Source: Microbispora bryophytorum (GTDB lineage: Bacteria > Actinomycetota > Actinomycetes > Streptosporangiales > Streptosporangiaceae). From it: a DNA stretch of 64,000 nucleotides. Of the stretch, positions 28,094-36,320 are shown one piece after another; position 1 is the stretch's first letter, and the number at the start of each line of letters is the position of its first letter. The stretch spans positions 372,001-436,000 of the forward strand of contig NZ_VIRL01000003.1 of the NCBI RefSeq assembly GCF_006874465.1, given 5' to 3'. A program made the translations under genes and the position numbers. Under the pieces are notes generated by a model. That model searched no databases. It saw only the letters and a program-made list of their open reading frames with translations, and was not told the DNA's origin.

Positions 28094-28894
28094 TTGTCTC
28101 TGTCGTTTCCGGGGGGCAGTGACCTGGAGCTCCTGGAGCAGATGATTCGCCAGGCCGAGGACGTCATGCGCGGCCTCGCGGACGTCCAGGCCGGGATCCG
28201 GCAGGTCACCGGCGAAGGGGAGGGCGCCGACGGCCTGGTGCGGGCCAGGGCCGACGGCCGGGGAGAGGTCACCTCGGTCACACTGGATCCGCGGGTCATG
28301 CGGCTCGACGCGGCCGCCCTGAGCGCGGAGGTGACGAAGGCGATCAGGGCCGCCCAGGACGCCGCGAAGGAGAGGACGGACGAGCTCGTCGCCGCAGCCC
28401 AGAGCAGGCTGAGCGGGCTGGCCGCCCCGCTCGACGAGACGTTCGTGCGTTATCGGTTCGACCAGCTCGCCCAGGAGCTGGACGCGGGAGCGGACGCCTT
28501 CGGCCCACGCTCTATCAACCAGCACTCCGGCGACCTGGACCAGGACGCGGAACGGGCCGCACAGATCGAGGCGTGGCTGGAGGACGGGCAGCGCGAGATC
28601 GAGGCCGTCACCGGTCACGGCCGGGCGGCGGACGGCCGGATCAAGGTCGTCACGACGGCGTACGGGGAGGTGCGGGAGGTCGTCATCGAGCCCCGTGCCA
28701 TGCGCCTGCCCAGCCGGACGCTGGCAGAGGAACTCCTGCTGGCCCTGCGCCGGGCGCAGCAGGACGCGGAACGGCAGACCCGCCGGATGGTGGGTGACGC
28801 GCTGCGGGAGCTGGCGCCCGGCGAGTCGTTCGGCCCGGACGCCGTCGACGAGTGGTTCGGCGGCGTGCTCAAGCCGTTCGAGCGGCCGGAGTGA
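28094..28894 (+). CDS. Protein with two YbaB/EbfC domains
   Basis: 266 residues from TTG at 28094, chosen because GGAGGA at 28084-28089 fits it; a GTG at 28082 lies on that ribosome-binding site. Two YbaB-like repeats are visible: about 10-104 (GEVTSVTLDPRVMRLDAAAL, then a long helix) and 148-242 (GEVREVVIEPRAMRLPSRTL, then a similar helix). YbaB proteins are small dimeric nucleoid-binding proteins; a covalent pair would be a built-in dimer. Divergent YbaB-like genes beside WXG genes recur in actinobacteria. DNA binding is inferred, not shown. Confidence 0.8.
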   Translation: MSLSFPGGSDLELLEQMIRQAEDVMRGLADVQAGIRQVTGEGEGADGLVRARADGRGEVTSVTLDPRVMRLDAAALSAEVTKAIRAAQDAAKERTDELVAAAQSRLSGLAAPLDETFVRYRFDQLAQELDAGADAFGPRSINQHSGDLDQDAERAAQIEAWLEDGQREIEAVTGHGRAADGRIKVVTTAYGEVREVVIEPRAMRLPSRTLAEELLLALRRAQQDAERQTRRMVGDALRELAPGESFGPDAVDEWFGGVLKPFERPE

Positions 28895-28934
28895 CCACTC
28901 CCTATATTTGTAGGCACGTCGGGTGGGAGGCGCG

Positions 28935-29609
28935 GTGCTCAAGGGTGTGCTGATCGACTGGGGCGGGGTTCTGACCACGAGCCTGGCCGAGTCCGTCGCG
29001 GAGTGGATCGAGGCGGACCGGATCGACCCCCGGCACTACCGGGAGGTCATGCGGGCGCTGGTCACGCAGGCGTACCGGGCCGGTGTCGAACCGGACGGCG
29101 AGAACCCGATCCACGCGCTCGAACGGGGCGAGATTCCGGTCCTGGAGTTCGAGCGCACCCTGGCGGCCCGGCTGGTGACCCTCGACGGCGGCCCGCCGGA
29201 GGCCGACGGCATGCTGGCCCGGATGTTCGCCGGGTTCCGGCCGGTCGAGGAGATGAACGAGATGCTCCGCCAGGCCCGGACGGCCGGGCTCGGCACCTGC
29301 CTGGTGTCCAACTCCTGGGGCGACCACTACGCGCGTGAGGGCTGGGAGGCACTCTTCGACGCGGTCGTCATTTCGGGGGAGGTCGGCATGCGCAAGCCCG
29401 AGGCGCGGATCTTCCGTCATGCGCTCGGCCTGCTGGGGCTCGACCCGGGGCAGTGCGTGTTCGTCGACGACATCGAGGCGAACATCGTGGCGGCCCGCGC
29501 GATCGGCCTGGTCGGGGTCCATCACAGCGATCCCTCGGAGACCATCGCCGAGATGGAGCGCCTGTTCGGCGTCCACTTGCGCGAGCCCGGCGCCGCCGCC
29601 CATCCGTAG
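28935..29609 (+). CDS. HAD-IA family hydrolase
   Basis: 224 residues from GTG at 28935 with GGGAGG just before it. Motif I is LIDWGGVLTT (nucleophile Asp), motif II VSNS, motif III Lys in GMRKPEARIF and motif IV VFVDDIEANIVAA. The DWGG/DFGG form of motif I is typical of actinobacterial HAD-IA proteins related to haloacid dehalogenases and epoxide-hydrolase N-domains. Substrate unknown. First of three HAD genes within 3 kb. Confidence 0.88.
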   Translation: MLKGVLIDWGGVLTTSLAESVAEWIEADRIDPRHYREVMRALVTQAYRAGVEPDGENPIHALERGEIPVLEFERTLAARLVTLDGGPPEADGMLARMFAGFRPVEEMNEMLRQARTAGLGTCLVSNSWGDHYAREGWEALFDAVVISGEVGMRKPEARIFRHALGLLGLDPGQCVFVDDIEANIVAARAIGLVGVHHSDPSETIAEMERLFGVHLREPGAAAHP

Positions 29610-29666
29610 AACGCGCCGTCTGTAGCCGCCCGTATAGCCGCAACGAGAGACCGAGTCGAGGAACGC

Positions 29667-30173
29667 ATGCGCGTCTATCTGCCGTCCACGATCCCCGCGC
29701 TGGCGCGCGTCGTCGCCGCGGGGGAGCTGGGCCCGGCCCCGCTGACCGGCTTCGCGGTCACCCCCGCGCTGATCGAGTGGTACGTCTCGGGCGACACCGA
29801 GGAGCTGGAGTACGTCGCGCTGACCGAGGCCGCCCGGACCTCCCTGCGCATGCTGGCCGCCGACCGGAAGGACGGCGTCGAGGTGGCCGCCCGGCGGGTC
29901 GTCATCGCGGCCGACGTGCCCGACGAGACCGTGAAGTCCGGCGCCGACCTGGAGGAGCGCGCCCGCGTGCGGGTGCTGGAGCCGATCCCGATGCGGCTGG
30001 TCGCCGCGGTCCACGTGGACGACCCCGACGCCGCACCCGACGTGGAGGCGGCGATCGCGGCGCTGCCCGCGGCCGACGGCGGGGACGACGACGCGCGGTT
30101 CGCCGTGGACGGCGCGGAGGACCACGAACTGCTCTGGTACGCCACACAGGAGATCCCGGATCTGCTCGCCTGA
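29667..30173 (+). CDS. DUF6912 family protein
   Basis: 168 residues from ATG behind GAGGAA. The start MRVYLPSTIPALARVVAAGELG and the central AARRVVIAADVPDE and PIPMRLVAAVHVDD strands match the DUF6912 family, conserved in actinobacteria and of unknown role. No signal peptide, membrane segment or catalytic motif is seen. It sits between two HAD genes in the same direction. Confidence 0.82.
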   Translation: MRVYLPSTIPALARVVAAGELGPAPLTGFAVTPALIEWYVSGDTEELEYVALTEAARTSLRMLAADRKDGVEVAARRVVIAADVPDETVKSGADLEERARVRVLEPIPMRLVAAVHVDDPDAAPDVEAAIAALPAADGGDDDARFAVDGAEDHELLWYATQEIPDLLA

Positions 30174-30224
30174 CGCGCGGAGTTCATGGATATGTCACAC
30201 CCGGCGTCTAAGCTGGGGAGCAAG

Positions 30225-30857
30225 ATGACACACATTGTTTGGGACTGGAACGGGACGCTCTTCCACGACATCGACGCCGTCGTCGGCGCGACCAACGAGC
30301 TCTTCCTCCCGTACGGCCTGGGGCCGTACGACGCGGAGGGCTTCCGCGAGGTGTACACCCGCCCCATCTGGGTGGCGTACGAGCGGATGCTCGGCCGCGC
30401 GCTCGGGGAGGGCGAGTGGGAACTACTCGACAAAGGCTTCCACGAGCACTACCACCGGCTGATGGAGGCGTGCAGCCTCGCCGATGGGGCGCTGTCGAGC
30501 CTGCACGCCTGGCAGGAGTCGGGCCGCACGCAGTCGCTGCTGTCCATGTGGGGCCACGAACGGCTGGTCCGCAAGACCGGCGAGTTCGGCATCGACGGCC
30601 ACTTCACCCGGATCGACGGCTCGCGTGACGCGACCGGCGGTCACAAGGCCGAGCACATGGTGGAGCACCTGCGCGCGCTCGGCATCGACTCGGCGAAGGT
30701 CGTCGTCATCGGCGACAGCGTGGACGACGCGCACGCCGCCCTGCACGTCGGCGCCCGCGCCGTCCTCTACACCGGCGGCATGACCAGGCGGTCGGAGCTG
30801 GAGGGCGTCGGGGTCCCGGTGGTGGACTCGCTGGCCGACGCCCTCGACCTCGTCTGA
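30225..30857 (+). CDS. HAD-family hydrolase (phosphoglycolate phosphatase-like)
   Basis: 210 residues from ATG at 30225 (GGGGAG upstream; an ATG at 30186 is earlier but unlikely). Motif I is VWDWNGTLFHD, with the nucleophile Asp and the second Asp replaced by Asn; motif IV is VIGDSVDDAHAA. The cap region is helical (about 20-90). Related actinobacterial proteins are annotated as phosphoglycolate phosphatase-like; the substrate cannot be read from sequence. Confidence 0.87.
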   Translation: MTHIVWDWNGTLFHDIDAVVGATNELFLPYGLGPYDAEGFREVYTRPIWVAYERMLGRALGEGEWELLDKGFHEHYHRLMEACSLADGALSSLHAWQESGRTQSLLSMWGHERLVRKTGEFGIDGHFTRIDGSRDATGGHKAEHMVEHLRALGIDSAKVVVIGDSVDDAHAALHVGARAVLYTGGMTRRSELEGVGVPVVDSLADALDLV

Positions 30858-30978
30858 CGCGTCAGCGGGCCTGGCGTTCCTCCTCCTCCAGCAGCCACCG
30901 GGGCTTGGCCCCGCGTACCGGCCTGCCGAGGCCGTTGGATGCAGCGGGTGGATGGCGCCGGTGGGTGGCGCCGGGTGG
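30858..30978. other. Short spacer with G-rich repeats and a possible minus-strand remnant
   Basis: Contains repeated GGGTGGATG/GGTGGGTGG units at about 30947-30990. On the minus strand, 30862-30942 could encode a start-less tail (GAKPRWLLEEEERQAR then stop), possibly the end of a lost small gene. Confidence 0.25.
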
Positions 30979-31779
30979 ATGCGGCAGGGGGATGCGGCGG
31001 GTGCCCCGCGTGGGCCGTACGCTGAGCACGATCCACACCGCACCCCCACGGAGGTCGCGATCAACCGCCTCGTTCTCTGGAACATCGACCTGACACTCGT
31101 CGACGTCGCCATCGTCACCCGCGACGCCTACGTGGACGCGTTCCGGATGGTGACGGGGCGGCCGCTGGTGAAGCTCGCGCCGGCACTGGGCCGTCCCGAC
31201 TCGGAGATCATCTTCGAGACCCTGGCGGTCAACGGCATCGCCGTGGAGGACCACCACCTGCCGAGGTTCCTCGACGCGCTGGCCGTCTGCTTCGCCGAGC
31301 GGCGCGGCCGGCTGGCCAAGGACGGCCGCGCGCTGCCCGGCGCCAAGGACGCGCTCAAGGCCGTGTCGCGCCTCGACGGCGCCGTGCAGTCGGTGCTCAC
31401 CGGCACCATCAAGAGCAACGCCGTGCACAAGCTCAAGGCGTTCGGGCTGGACAAGTGGGTCGACGTCGAGGTGGGCGGCTACGGCGAGGAGGTCTATCCG
31501 AAGGCCACCTTGCTGCAGGTCGCACAGGGACGGGCGAAGGCCCGGTACGGCGCCGTCTTCACGGCGGGCAACACCGTCCTGATCGGCGACTCCACGCGCG
31601 ACGTCCAGGCGGCGAAGATCGGCGGCGCGGCCATGATCGGCGTGGCGTCGGGCCGGTCCACGGCCGCCGAACTGCGCGAGGCGGGCGCCGACATCGTGCT
31701 GTCCGACCTGTCCAACCCCTCTGAGGTCGTCGCGGCCGTCGCCCGCCTCACCACCCCGGCCGACCGCACAGCCCCCTGA
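30979..31779 (+). CDS. HAD-like protein with Asn at the nucleophile position
   Basis: Annotated from ATG at 30979 (266 codons), but the true start is doubtful. The protein proper begins near 31060 (INRLVLWNIDLTLVDV), and the only good ribosome-binding site, GGAGG at 31050-31054, faces an ATC at 31060. Motif I is WNIDLTL: Asn replaces the usual catalytic Asp. The other motifs are VLTGT, a Lys in YPKATLL and LIGDSTRDVQAA. A conventional phosphotransferase reaction would need the Asp, so it may bind rather than hydrolyse substrate, or the Asn may be a family feature. Confidence 0.75.
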   Translation: MRQGDAAGAPRGPYAEHDPHRTPTEVAINRLVLWNIDLTLVDVAIVTRDAYVDAFRMVTGRPLVKLAPALGRPDSEIIFETLAVNGIAVEDHHLPRFLDALAVCFAERRGRLAKDGRALPGAKDALKAVSRLDGAVQSVLTGTIKSNAVHKLKAFGLDKWVDVEVGGYGEEVYPKATLLQVAQGRAKARYGAVFTAGNTVLIGDSTRDVQAAKIGGAAMIGVASGRSTAAELREAGADIVLSDLSNPSEVVAAVARLTTPADRTAP

Positions 31780-32198
31780 CCTCGGGCTCCGCGAGCTCCG
31801 GCCGTACCGAGGACGGTGACGCGCCGCAGGGTATGACAGGCGACCTGACAGCAGGAGGCCGGCGGTCATCCCCGCCCGACGCGGGCTGAACGTTTCAGCG
31901 CTGTGGCCACGTTCCTTTCCGCCGCCGATCGGCTCGCCGGGTGGGCGGGCGGTCGCGTTCACCCAGGCTGAGGCGCCAACCGCGCTGCGCACGACCGTTC
32001 GCCGCGGCGGTGATGATCACAGCGGGTCTCACCAGGCGAACACCGGGTCCGGCGACCGATCGCGACCGTTCGTTTGGTCGCCTAATTTCGAAACGCGCGG
32101 CCGGCGGTGCGCCGCGTGGCGTGTCCGTGGGCTCCCGCCTCCGGCCGCCACCCTGACGTGGGCGGCAGTCGCCCGCCGTCTCGCGAAAGGATTTCCTG
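31780..32198. other. 419-base intergenic region before the CBM2-SMP30 gene
   Basis: No gene supported. An 8-bp palindrome TTTCGAAA lies at 32086-32093, about 106 bases before the start codon, similar in core to the TTTCGG/CCGAAA repeat near the xylanase gene. A GAAAGGA ribosome-binding site is at its right end. Otherwise nothing recognised. Confidence 0.4.
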
Positions 32199-33710
32199 AT
32201 GAGACGAGGTCTCGCCACCGTCGCGGCCACCGGACTGGCCGCCGCGCTGGTCGCCGTCGGTGGAGCCGCGACGACGACGATGCCGGCCGCGGCCGCCGCC
32301 GGGTGCAAGGTGACCTACAAAATCGTCTCCCAATGGGGCGGCGGCTTCCAAGGCGACGTGGCCATCACCAACCTCGGCGACCCGATCGGCAGTTGGAAGC
32401 TGGAGTTCGACTTCCCCGACTCCGGCCAGAGGATCGCCTCCGGCTGGAACGCCACCTGGACGCAGTCCGGCGCGCGCGTGACCGCCACCAGCATGTCCTA
32501 CAACGGCTCCATCGCCACCAACGCCACGGCCAGTGGCATGGGGTTCACCGCGAACCTCACCGGCGCCAACCCGGTGCCCACCACGTTCTGGCTCAACGGT
32601 GTCATGTGCAGCGGTCCCGTGACCCTCAGCCCGACTCCCACGCCGTCGCCGTCGCCGTCACCGACCCCCACGCCCACCCCCACGCCGTCGCCGTCGCCCA
32701 CCCCCACGCCGTCGCCGTCACTGTCGCCGACGCCGTCTCCGACACCCACGCCCAGCGTCACCCCCTCGCCGGACACGCCGCGCCCCGGCGTCGGACCGTG
32801 CACGCCCGGCGCGACCTACCCCAACCCGCTGCCGTCGACGTCGGTGACCGCCACGAAGATCCGGGACGGGTTCAACTTCCTGGAAGGCCCGGTCTGGGAC
32901 GCCACCACCCAGACCCTGCTGCTGTCGCTCATGCGCGACGGCACCGGATCAGAAGGCGTCCAGCCCTCGGACGTACTGCGGTTCACCGAGCCGGACACCT
33001 TCCAGACCTTCATCTCCGGCTCCGGCAGCAACGGCCTGGCCCTCAGCCGGGACGGGGGCACCCTCCTGGCCGCGACGCACGACCAGCGCAGCGTCTCCTC
33101 CTTCCACCTGCCCGACCGGACGCGTGGCGTGGTCGCCTCCTCCTACCAGGGTCGCGTCTTCAACTCACCGAACGACCTCACCGTCGGCGCCGACGGCACC
33201 GTCTACTTCACCGATCCCGACTTCCAGCGCGCCAACCGGCCAGACCAGATGTCCGGCCGCACCGGCGTGTTCCGGGTCAAGAACGGCGTCGTCTCGCTGA
33301 TCGACGACACCATCCGGCAGCCGAACGGCATCGTGCTCTCCCCCGACGGCAGGACGCTCTACGTCGGCGGCAACGGCACGGGCCGGATCTACAAGTGGCC
33401 CGTCAACTCCGACGGCAGCGTCGGCTCCCGCGCCGACTTCGCGTCCCTGAACGGTTCGGACGGCGCGACCATCGACTGTGCCGGCAATCTCTACCAGGCC
33501 TCCTTCAACGACGGAAAGGTCCACGTGTACGCGCCGTCCGGCGTACAGCTCGGCACCATCTCCGCCGGGCAGAACACCACCAACCTCGCCTTCGGCGGCT
33601 CTGACGGCAAGACGCTGTACATCACCTCGGGCACACCCTCCCGCGGCGGGAACAGCGGCAACTTCGGCCTGTACCGCGTCCGGCTGAACGTCCCCGGCTG
33701 GCCCTACTGA
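32199..33710 (+). CDS. Secreted CBM2-linker-SMP30/gluconolactonase-like protein
   Basis: 503 residues. Signal peptide at 1-34; a family 2 cellulose/chitin-binding module follows (about 35-140; [21 protein letters not shown], Trp-rich, paired cysteines). A Pro/Thr/Ser linker of about 55 residues is encoded by a repetitive tract at 32630-32790. The C-terminal 300 residues form a six-bladed SMP-30/gluconolactonase propeller ([44 protein letters not shown]). Probably binds plant polymers and hydrolyses a sugar lactone outside the cell; the exact substrate is inference. Confidence 0.9.
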   Translation: MRRGLATVAATGLAAALVAVGGAATTTMPAAAAAGCKVTYKIVSQWGGGFQGDVAITNLGDPIGSWKLEFDFPDSGQRIASGWNATWTQSGARVTATSMSYNGSIATNATASGMGFTANLTGANPVPTTFWLNGVMCSGPVTLSPTPTPSPSPSPTPTPTPTPSPSPTPTPSPSLSPTPSPTPTPSVTPSPDTPRPGVGPCTPGATYPNPLPSTSVTATKIRDGFNFLEGPVWDATTQTLLLSLMRDGTGSEGVQPSDVLRFTEPDTFQTFISGSGSNGLALSRDGGTLLAATHDQRSVSSFHLPDRTRGVVASSYQGRVFNSPNDLTVGADGTVYFTDPDFQRANRPDQMSGRTGVFRVKNGVVSLIDDTIRQPNGIVLSPDGRTLYVGGNGTGRIYKWPVNSDGSVGSRADFASLNGSDGATIDCAGNLYQASFNDGKVHVYAPSGVQLGTISAGQNTTNLAFGGSDGKTLYITSGTPSRGGNSGNFGLYRVRLNVPGWPY

Positions 33711-33716
33711 TTGGTG

Positions 33717-35264
33717 TCACAGCGCGTTGAGGAAGCGGGCCGCGACGGGGGCCGCGACCTGCGCTCCGGTGCCGCCGCCCTCGACCACGACGGCGAAGGC
33801 CAGGTCGCCCTTGTAGCCGATGAACCACGAGTGCGTCGGAGGGTTCTCGCCGTTCTCGGCCGAGCCGTACTCGGCGGTGCCGGTCTTGCCGCCCGTGCCG
33901 GCGGGGAAGGAGACGCCGCTCGCGGTGCCCTCGCTGACGACGGCGGGCATGAGGCGGCGTAGCGCGGACACCACCGCGGGCTCCAGCGGGCGCGGGGGCG
34001 TGCCGCCGTCCGGGACGAGCGAGGCCGGGACCAGCCGGGGTTGCCGCCACGTGCCCGCGGTGATGGCGCCGGCGACGGCGGCCATGTTCAGCGGGCTGGC
34101 CAGGACACGTCCCTGACCGATGGCGGCGGACGCGAGGTCGGTGTCGTCATGCGGCGCGGGGAAGGCGGCGTCCACGGCCGGCACCCCGATCTTGATGCTG
34201 GCGCCGAAACCGAAGTCGGCGGCCACCTTGGACAGGCGGTCGGCGCCGAGGCGCCGCACCGCCATGTCGCCGAACGTCGTGTTGCACGAGTGGGCGAAGG
34301 CGTCGACGAAGCGCAGCGTGCCGTAGTCGTGGAATTCGGCGTTGTGGAACGGGAAGCCGCCGATCGTCTTCTCGGCCGGGCACTCGACGGTCTCGCCGGG
34401 CGTGACGCCACCGGCGACCAGGGCCGACGCCGTCACGATCTTGAAGGTCGATCCGGGAGGATACGTGCCGAGCAGGGCGCGGTTGTAGCCGCCCGGCTTG
34501 TTGACCACCGCGAGCACCTCGCCCGTGGACGGGCGCAGCGCGACGAGCGAGGCGGGCTTGTCCACGCCCTCCAGGGCCTGGGCTCCCGCCCGGTGCACCC
34601 GCAGGTCGAGGGTGGTCGACAGGGCCTTGCCGGGCTTCGACCCGCCCTCGGCGAGCGTGGCGACCTTCGAGCCCGTACGGCTGTCGACCAGGTCGGCCCG
34701 GGCGGACGAGGTGCCGGTCAGGCGGGAGGCGTACTGCTCGCGCAGCCCCTCGACGATCTGCTGCACGGAGCCGGGCGTGTCCGGCGTGTCGATGCGGGTG
34801 CCGTCGGCGGCGGTGATCGGGGCGCGCTCCGCGGGCACGGTGGTGAGATTGGCCCGGATGCCGTCGGTCATCCGAGGATGGACGGCCGCCGGCGTCCACG
34901 CCACCTTCCAGGCGCGGTCGCGCTCGACCAGGCGGAGTCTCCCGTCGTACACGATGGGCAGCGGTCCGGTCAGCCGGGCGCGGAACCGCACGGTGTCGTC
35001 CTGGACGCTCGTCACCTGGAATCGCTGCCCGGTGAGCTTCAGGTCGTCGTGGAAGCGGCGGTATGTGCTTTCGAAGCCGGCCGGCGGGTCCGCGGCGAGT
35101 GTGCGCATCGCCGCGTAGTCCGCGCGTGACCAGGCCGCGAGGAAGTTCCGCGCGGTCTCCTCAGGCGATCCCTTCGTCCGCAGCGCCCACACCGTGACCC
35201 CCGCGGCCACCACCGGCACGAGCACCGCCGCCGTGACGTATGGCCAGCGCCTTCGCTCTCGCAT
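33717..35264 (-). CDS. Penicillin-binding transpeptidase with MecA-type N-terminal domain
   Basis: 515 residues from ATG at 35264 (AAGGGGGA upstream). One membrane helix (about 10-28), an NTF2-like MecA_N domain (32-145), a linker domain and a transpeptidase with the three penicilloyl-serine motifs: S272-T-F-K275, S326-C-N328 and K460-T-G462-T. This is the architecture of PBP2a (MecA) and mycobacterial Rv2864c-type proteins, which crosslink peptidoglycan and can be poorly sensitive to beta-lactams. Resistance is inference. It diverges from a LysR regulator that is followed by a beta-lactamase-like gene. Confidence 0.93.
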   Translation of the reverse strand: MRERRRWPYVTAAVLVPVVAAGVTVWALRTKGSPEETARNFLAAWSRADYAAMRTLAADPPAGFESTYRRFHDDLKLTGQRFQVTSVQDDTVRFRARLTGPLPIVYDGRLRLVERDRAWKVAWTPAAVHPRMTDGIRANLTTVPAERAPITAADGTRIDTPDTPGSVQQIVEGLREQYASRLTGTSSARADLVDSRTGSKVATLAEGGSKPGKALSTTLDLRVHRAGAQALEGVDKPASLVALRPSTGEVLAVVNKPGGYNRALLGTYPPGSTFKIVTASALVAGGVTPGETVECPAEKTIGGFPFHNAEFHDYGTLRFVDAFAHSCNTTFGDMAVRRLGADRLSKVAADFGFGASIKIGVPAVDAAFPAPHDDTDLASAAIGQGRVLASPLNMAAVAGAITAGTWRQPRLVPASLVPDGGTPPRPLEPAVVSALRRLMPAVVSEGTASGVSFPAGTGGKTGTAEYGSAENGENPPTHSWFIGYKGDLAFAVVVEGGGTGAQVAAPVAARFLNAL

Positions 35265-35372
35265 GCGTCCCCCTTCGAGTCGAGTGCCCGTCAAGAGCAG
35301 CAGACCGGCAGGAAGTATGTCCAATATGGATATCAACGCGCTTCATGTGCGATTCGGATATGCTCCCAGCTC
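35265..35372. promoter_or_regulatory. Divergent promoter between PBP and LysR genes
   Basis: The 108-base gap is A+T-richer than its flanks and contains the related segments ATATGGATAT (35325-35334) and ATTCGGATATG. LysR regulators usually bind a T-N11-A site in such divergent promoters; a precise site cannot be assigned by eye. Confidence 0.4.
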
Positions 35373-36320
35373 GTGGACCTTGTCCGGCACCTCGGCTACT
35401 TCCTGGTCGTGACGGAAGAGCTGCACTTCGGGAACGCGGCCGCGCGGCTGGGGATGGCCCAGCCGCCGCTGAGTCAGCGCATCAGGCGTCTGGAGGAGGA
35501 GCTGGGCGTGCGCCTGTTCGAGCGGTCGAGCCGGCGGGTGGCGCTGACCGAGGCGGGACGGCTGCTGGTGCCCGAGGCCCGCGAGATCGTCGCCAGGGTC
35601 GAGCGGATGCGCGACCTCATGTCCGACCTGGCGCGCGGCGATGCGGCGGTCGTGCGGGCGGGCGTCCCCGCCGACCTCGGCGCCGCCGTGCTGGCCGCGC
35701 TCATCGCGGGGTTCCGCGACCGCCGCCCCGACGTACGGCTGTCGCTGACCGAGATGGGCACGGCCGCGCAGGTCGCCGCGTTGCTGGAGGGCAGGCTCGA
35801 CGTCGGGCTGCTGCGCCATCCGGTCGCCGCGAACGGGCTCGCGTACGGGCCGGTGCTCGTCCGGCATCCGGGCGTCCTGCTGGCGGAGGACGACGAGCTG
35901 ACCGCCTGGGCGGCCGTGCACCTCGGCGACCTGGCCGGGCGAGACCTGGTGCTGTTTCCCCGGGACGCCGAGCCCGGCCTGTACGACGACACGCTGACCT
36001 CGTGCCGCCGGGGTGGCTTCGTCCCGACTGAGATCATCTGCACTGACCGTGTGGAGTTCTCCCTCGGCCTGGTCCTGTCCGGCACGGCTGTCGCGTTCGG
36101 CGCTCCCGCCGAGGTGCCGGGCGTGGTGTGGCGGCCCCTCGCGGGTGCGCCCCTGGCCTGGCGCTGCTCCCCGGCCTGGCGGGCCGAGCCGGGGCCGTAC
36201 GTGCGAGACTTCACGACCGTGGCCGTAGAGGTGCTGAAACAGAGCGCCGGCATGGTGGACGAAGGCGTGCCGCCCGCGCCGCGGGTGACGCCGCGCCCCG
36301 CGACAGGGTTCCTCGCATGA
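35373..36320 (+). CDS. LysR-family transcriptional regulator
   Basis: 315 residues from GTG. N-terminal helix-turn-helix (about 1-60; HFGNAAARLGMAQPPLSQRIRRLEEELG), then a two-lobed effector-binding domain (about 88-290). It ends on an ATGA overlap with the beta-lactamase-like gene and diverges from the MecA-type transpeptidase. In other bacteria, including Streptomyces cacaoi, LysR regulators next to class A beta-lactamases control their induction; the same is suspected here. Confidence 0.9.
   Translation: MDLVRHLGYFLVVTEELHFGNAAARLGMAQPPLSQRIRRLEEELGVRLFERSSRRVALTEAGRLLVPEAREIVARVERMRDLMSDLARGDAAVVRAGVPADLGAAVLAALIAGFRDRRPDVRLSLTEMGTAAQVAALLEGRLDVGLLRHPVAANGLAYGPVLVRHPGVLLAEDDELTAWAAVHLGDLAGRDLVLFPRDAEPGLYDDTLTSCRRGGFVPTEIICTDRVEFSLGLVLSGTAVAFGAPAEVPGVVWRPLAGAPLAWRCSPAWRAEPGPYVRDFTTVAVEVLKQSAGMVDEGVPPAPRVTPRPATGFLA

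Noticed and set aside
32630..32790. Possible CRISPR or tandem-repeat array
   Set aside because: The repeats are short, irregular and in frame, encoding a Pro/Thr/Ser linker between two domains; no spacer structure.
32303..33604. A 433-codon plus-strand frame overlapping the CBM2-SMP30 gene
   Set aside because: Out-of-frame reading of the Pro/Thr linker and propeller; Arg/His-rich with no fold signature.
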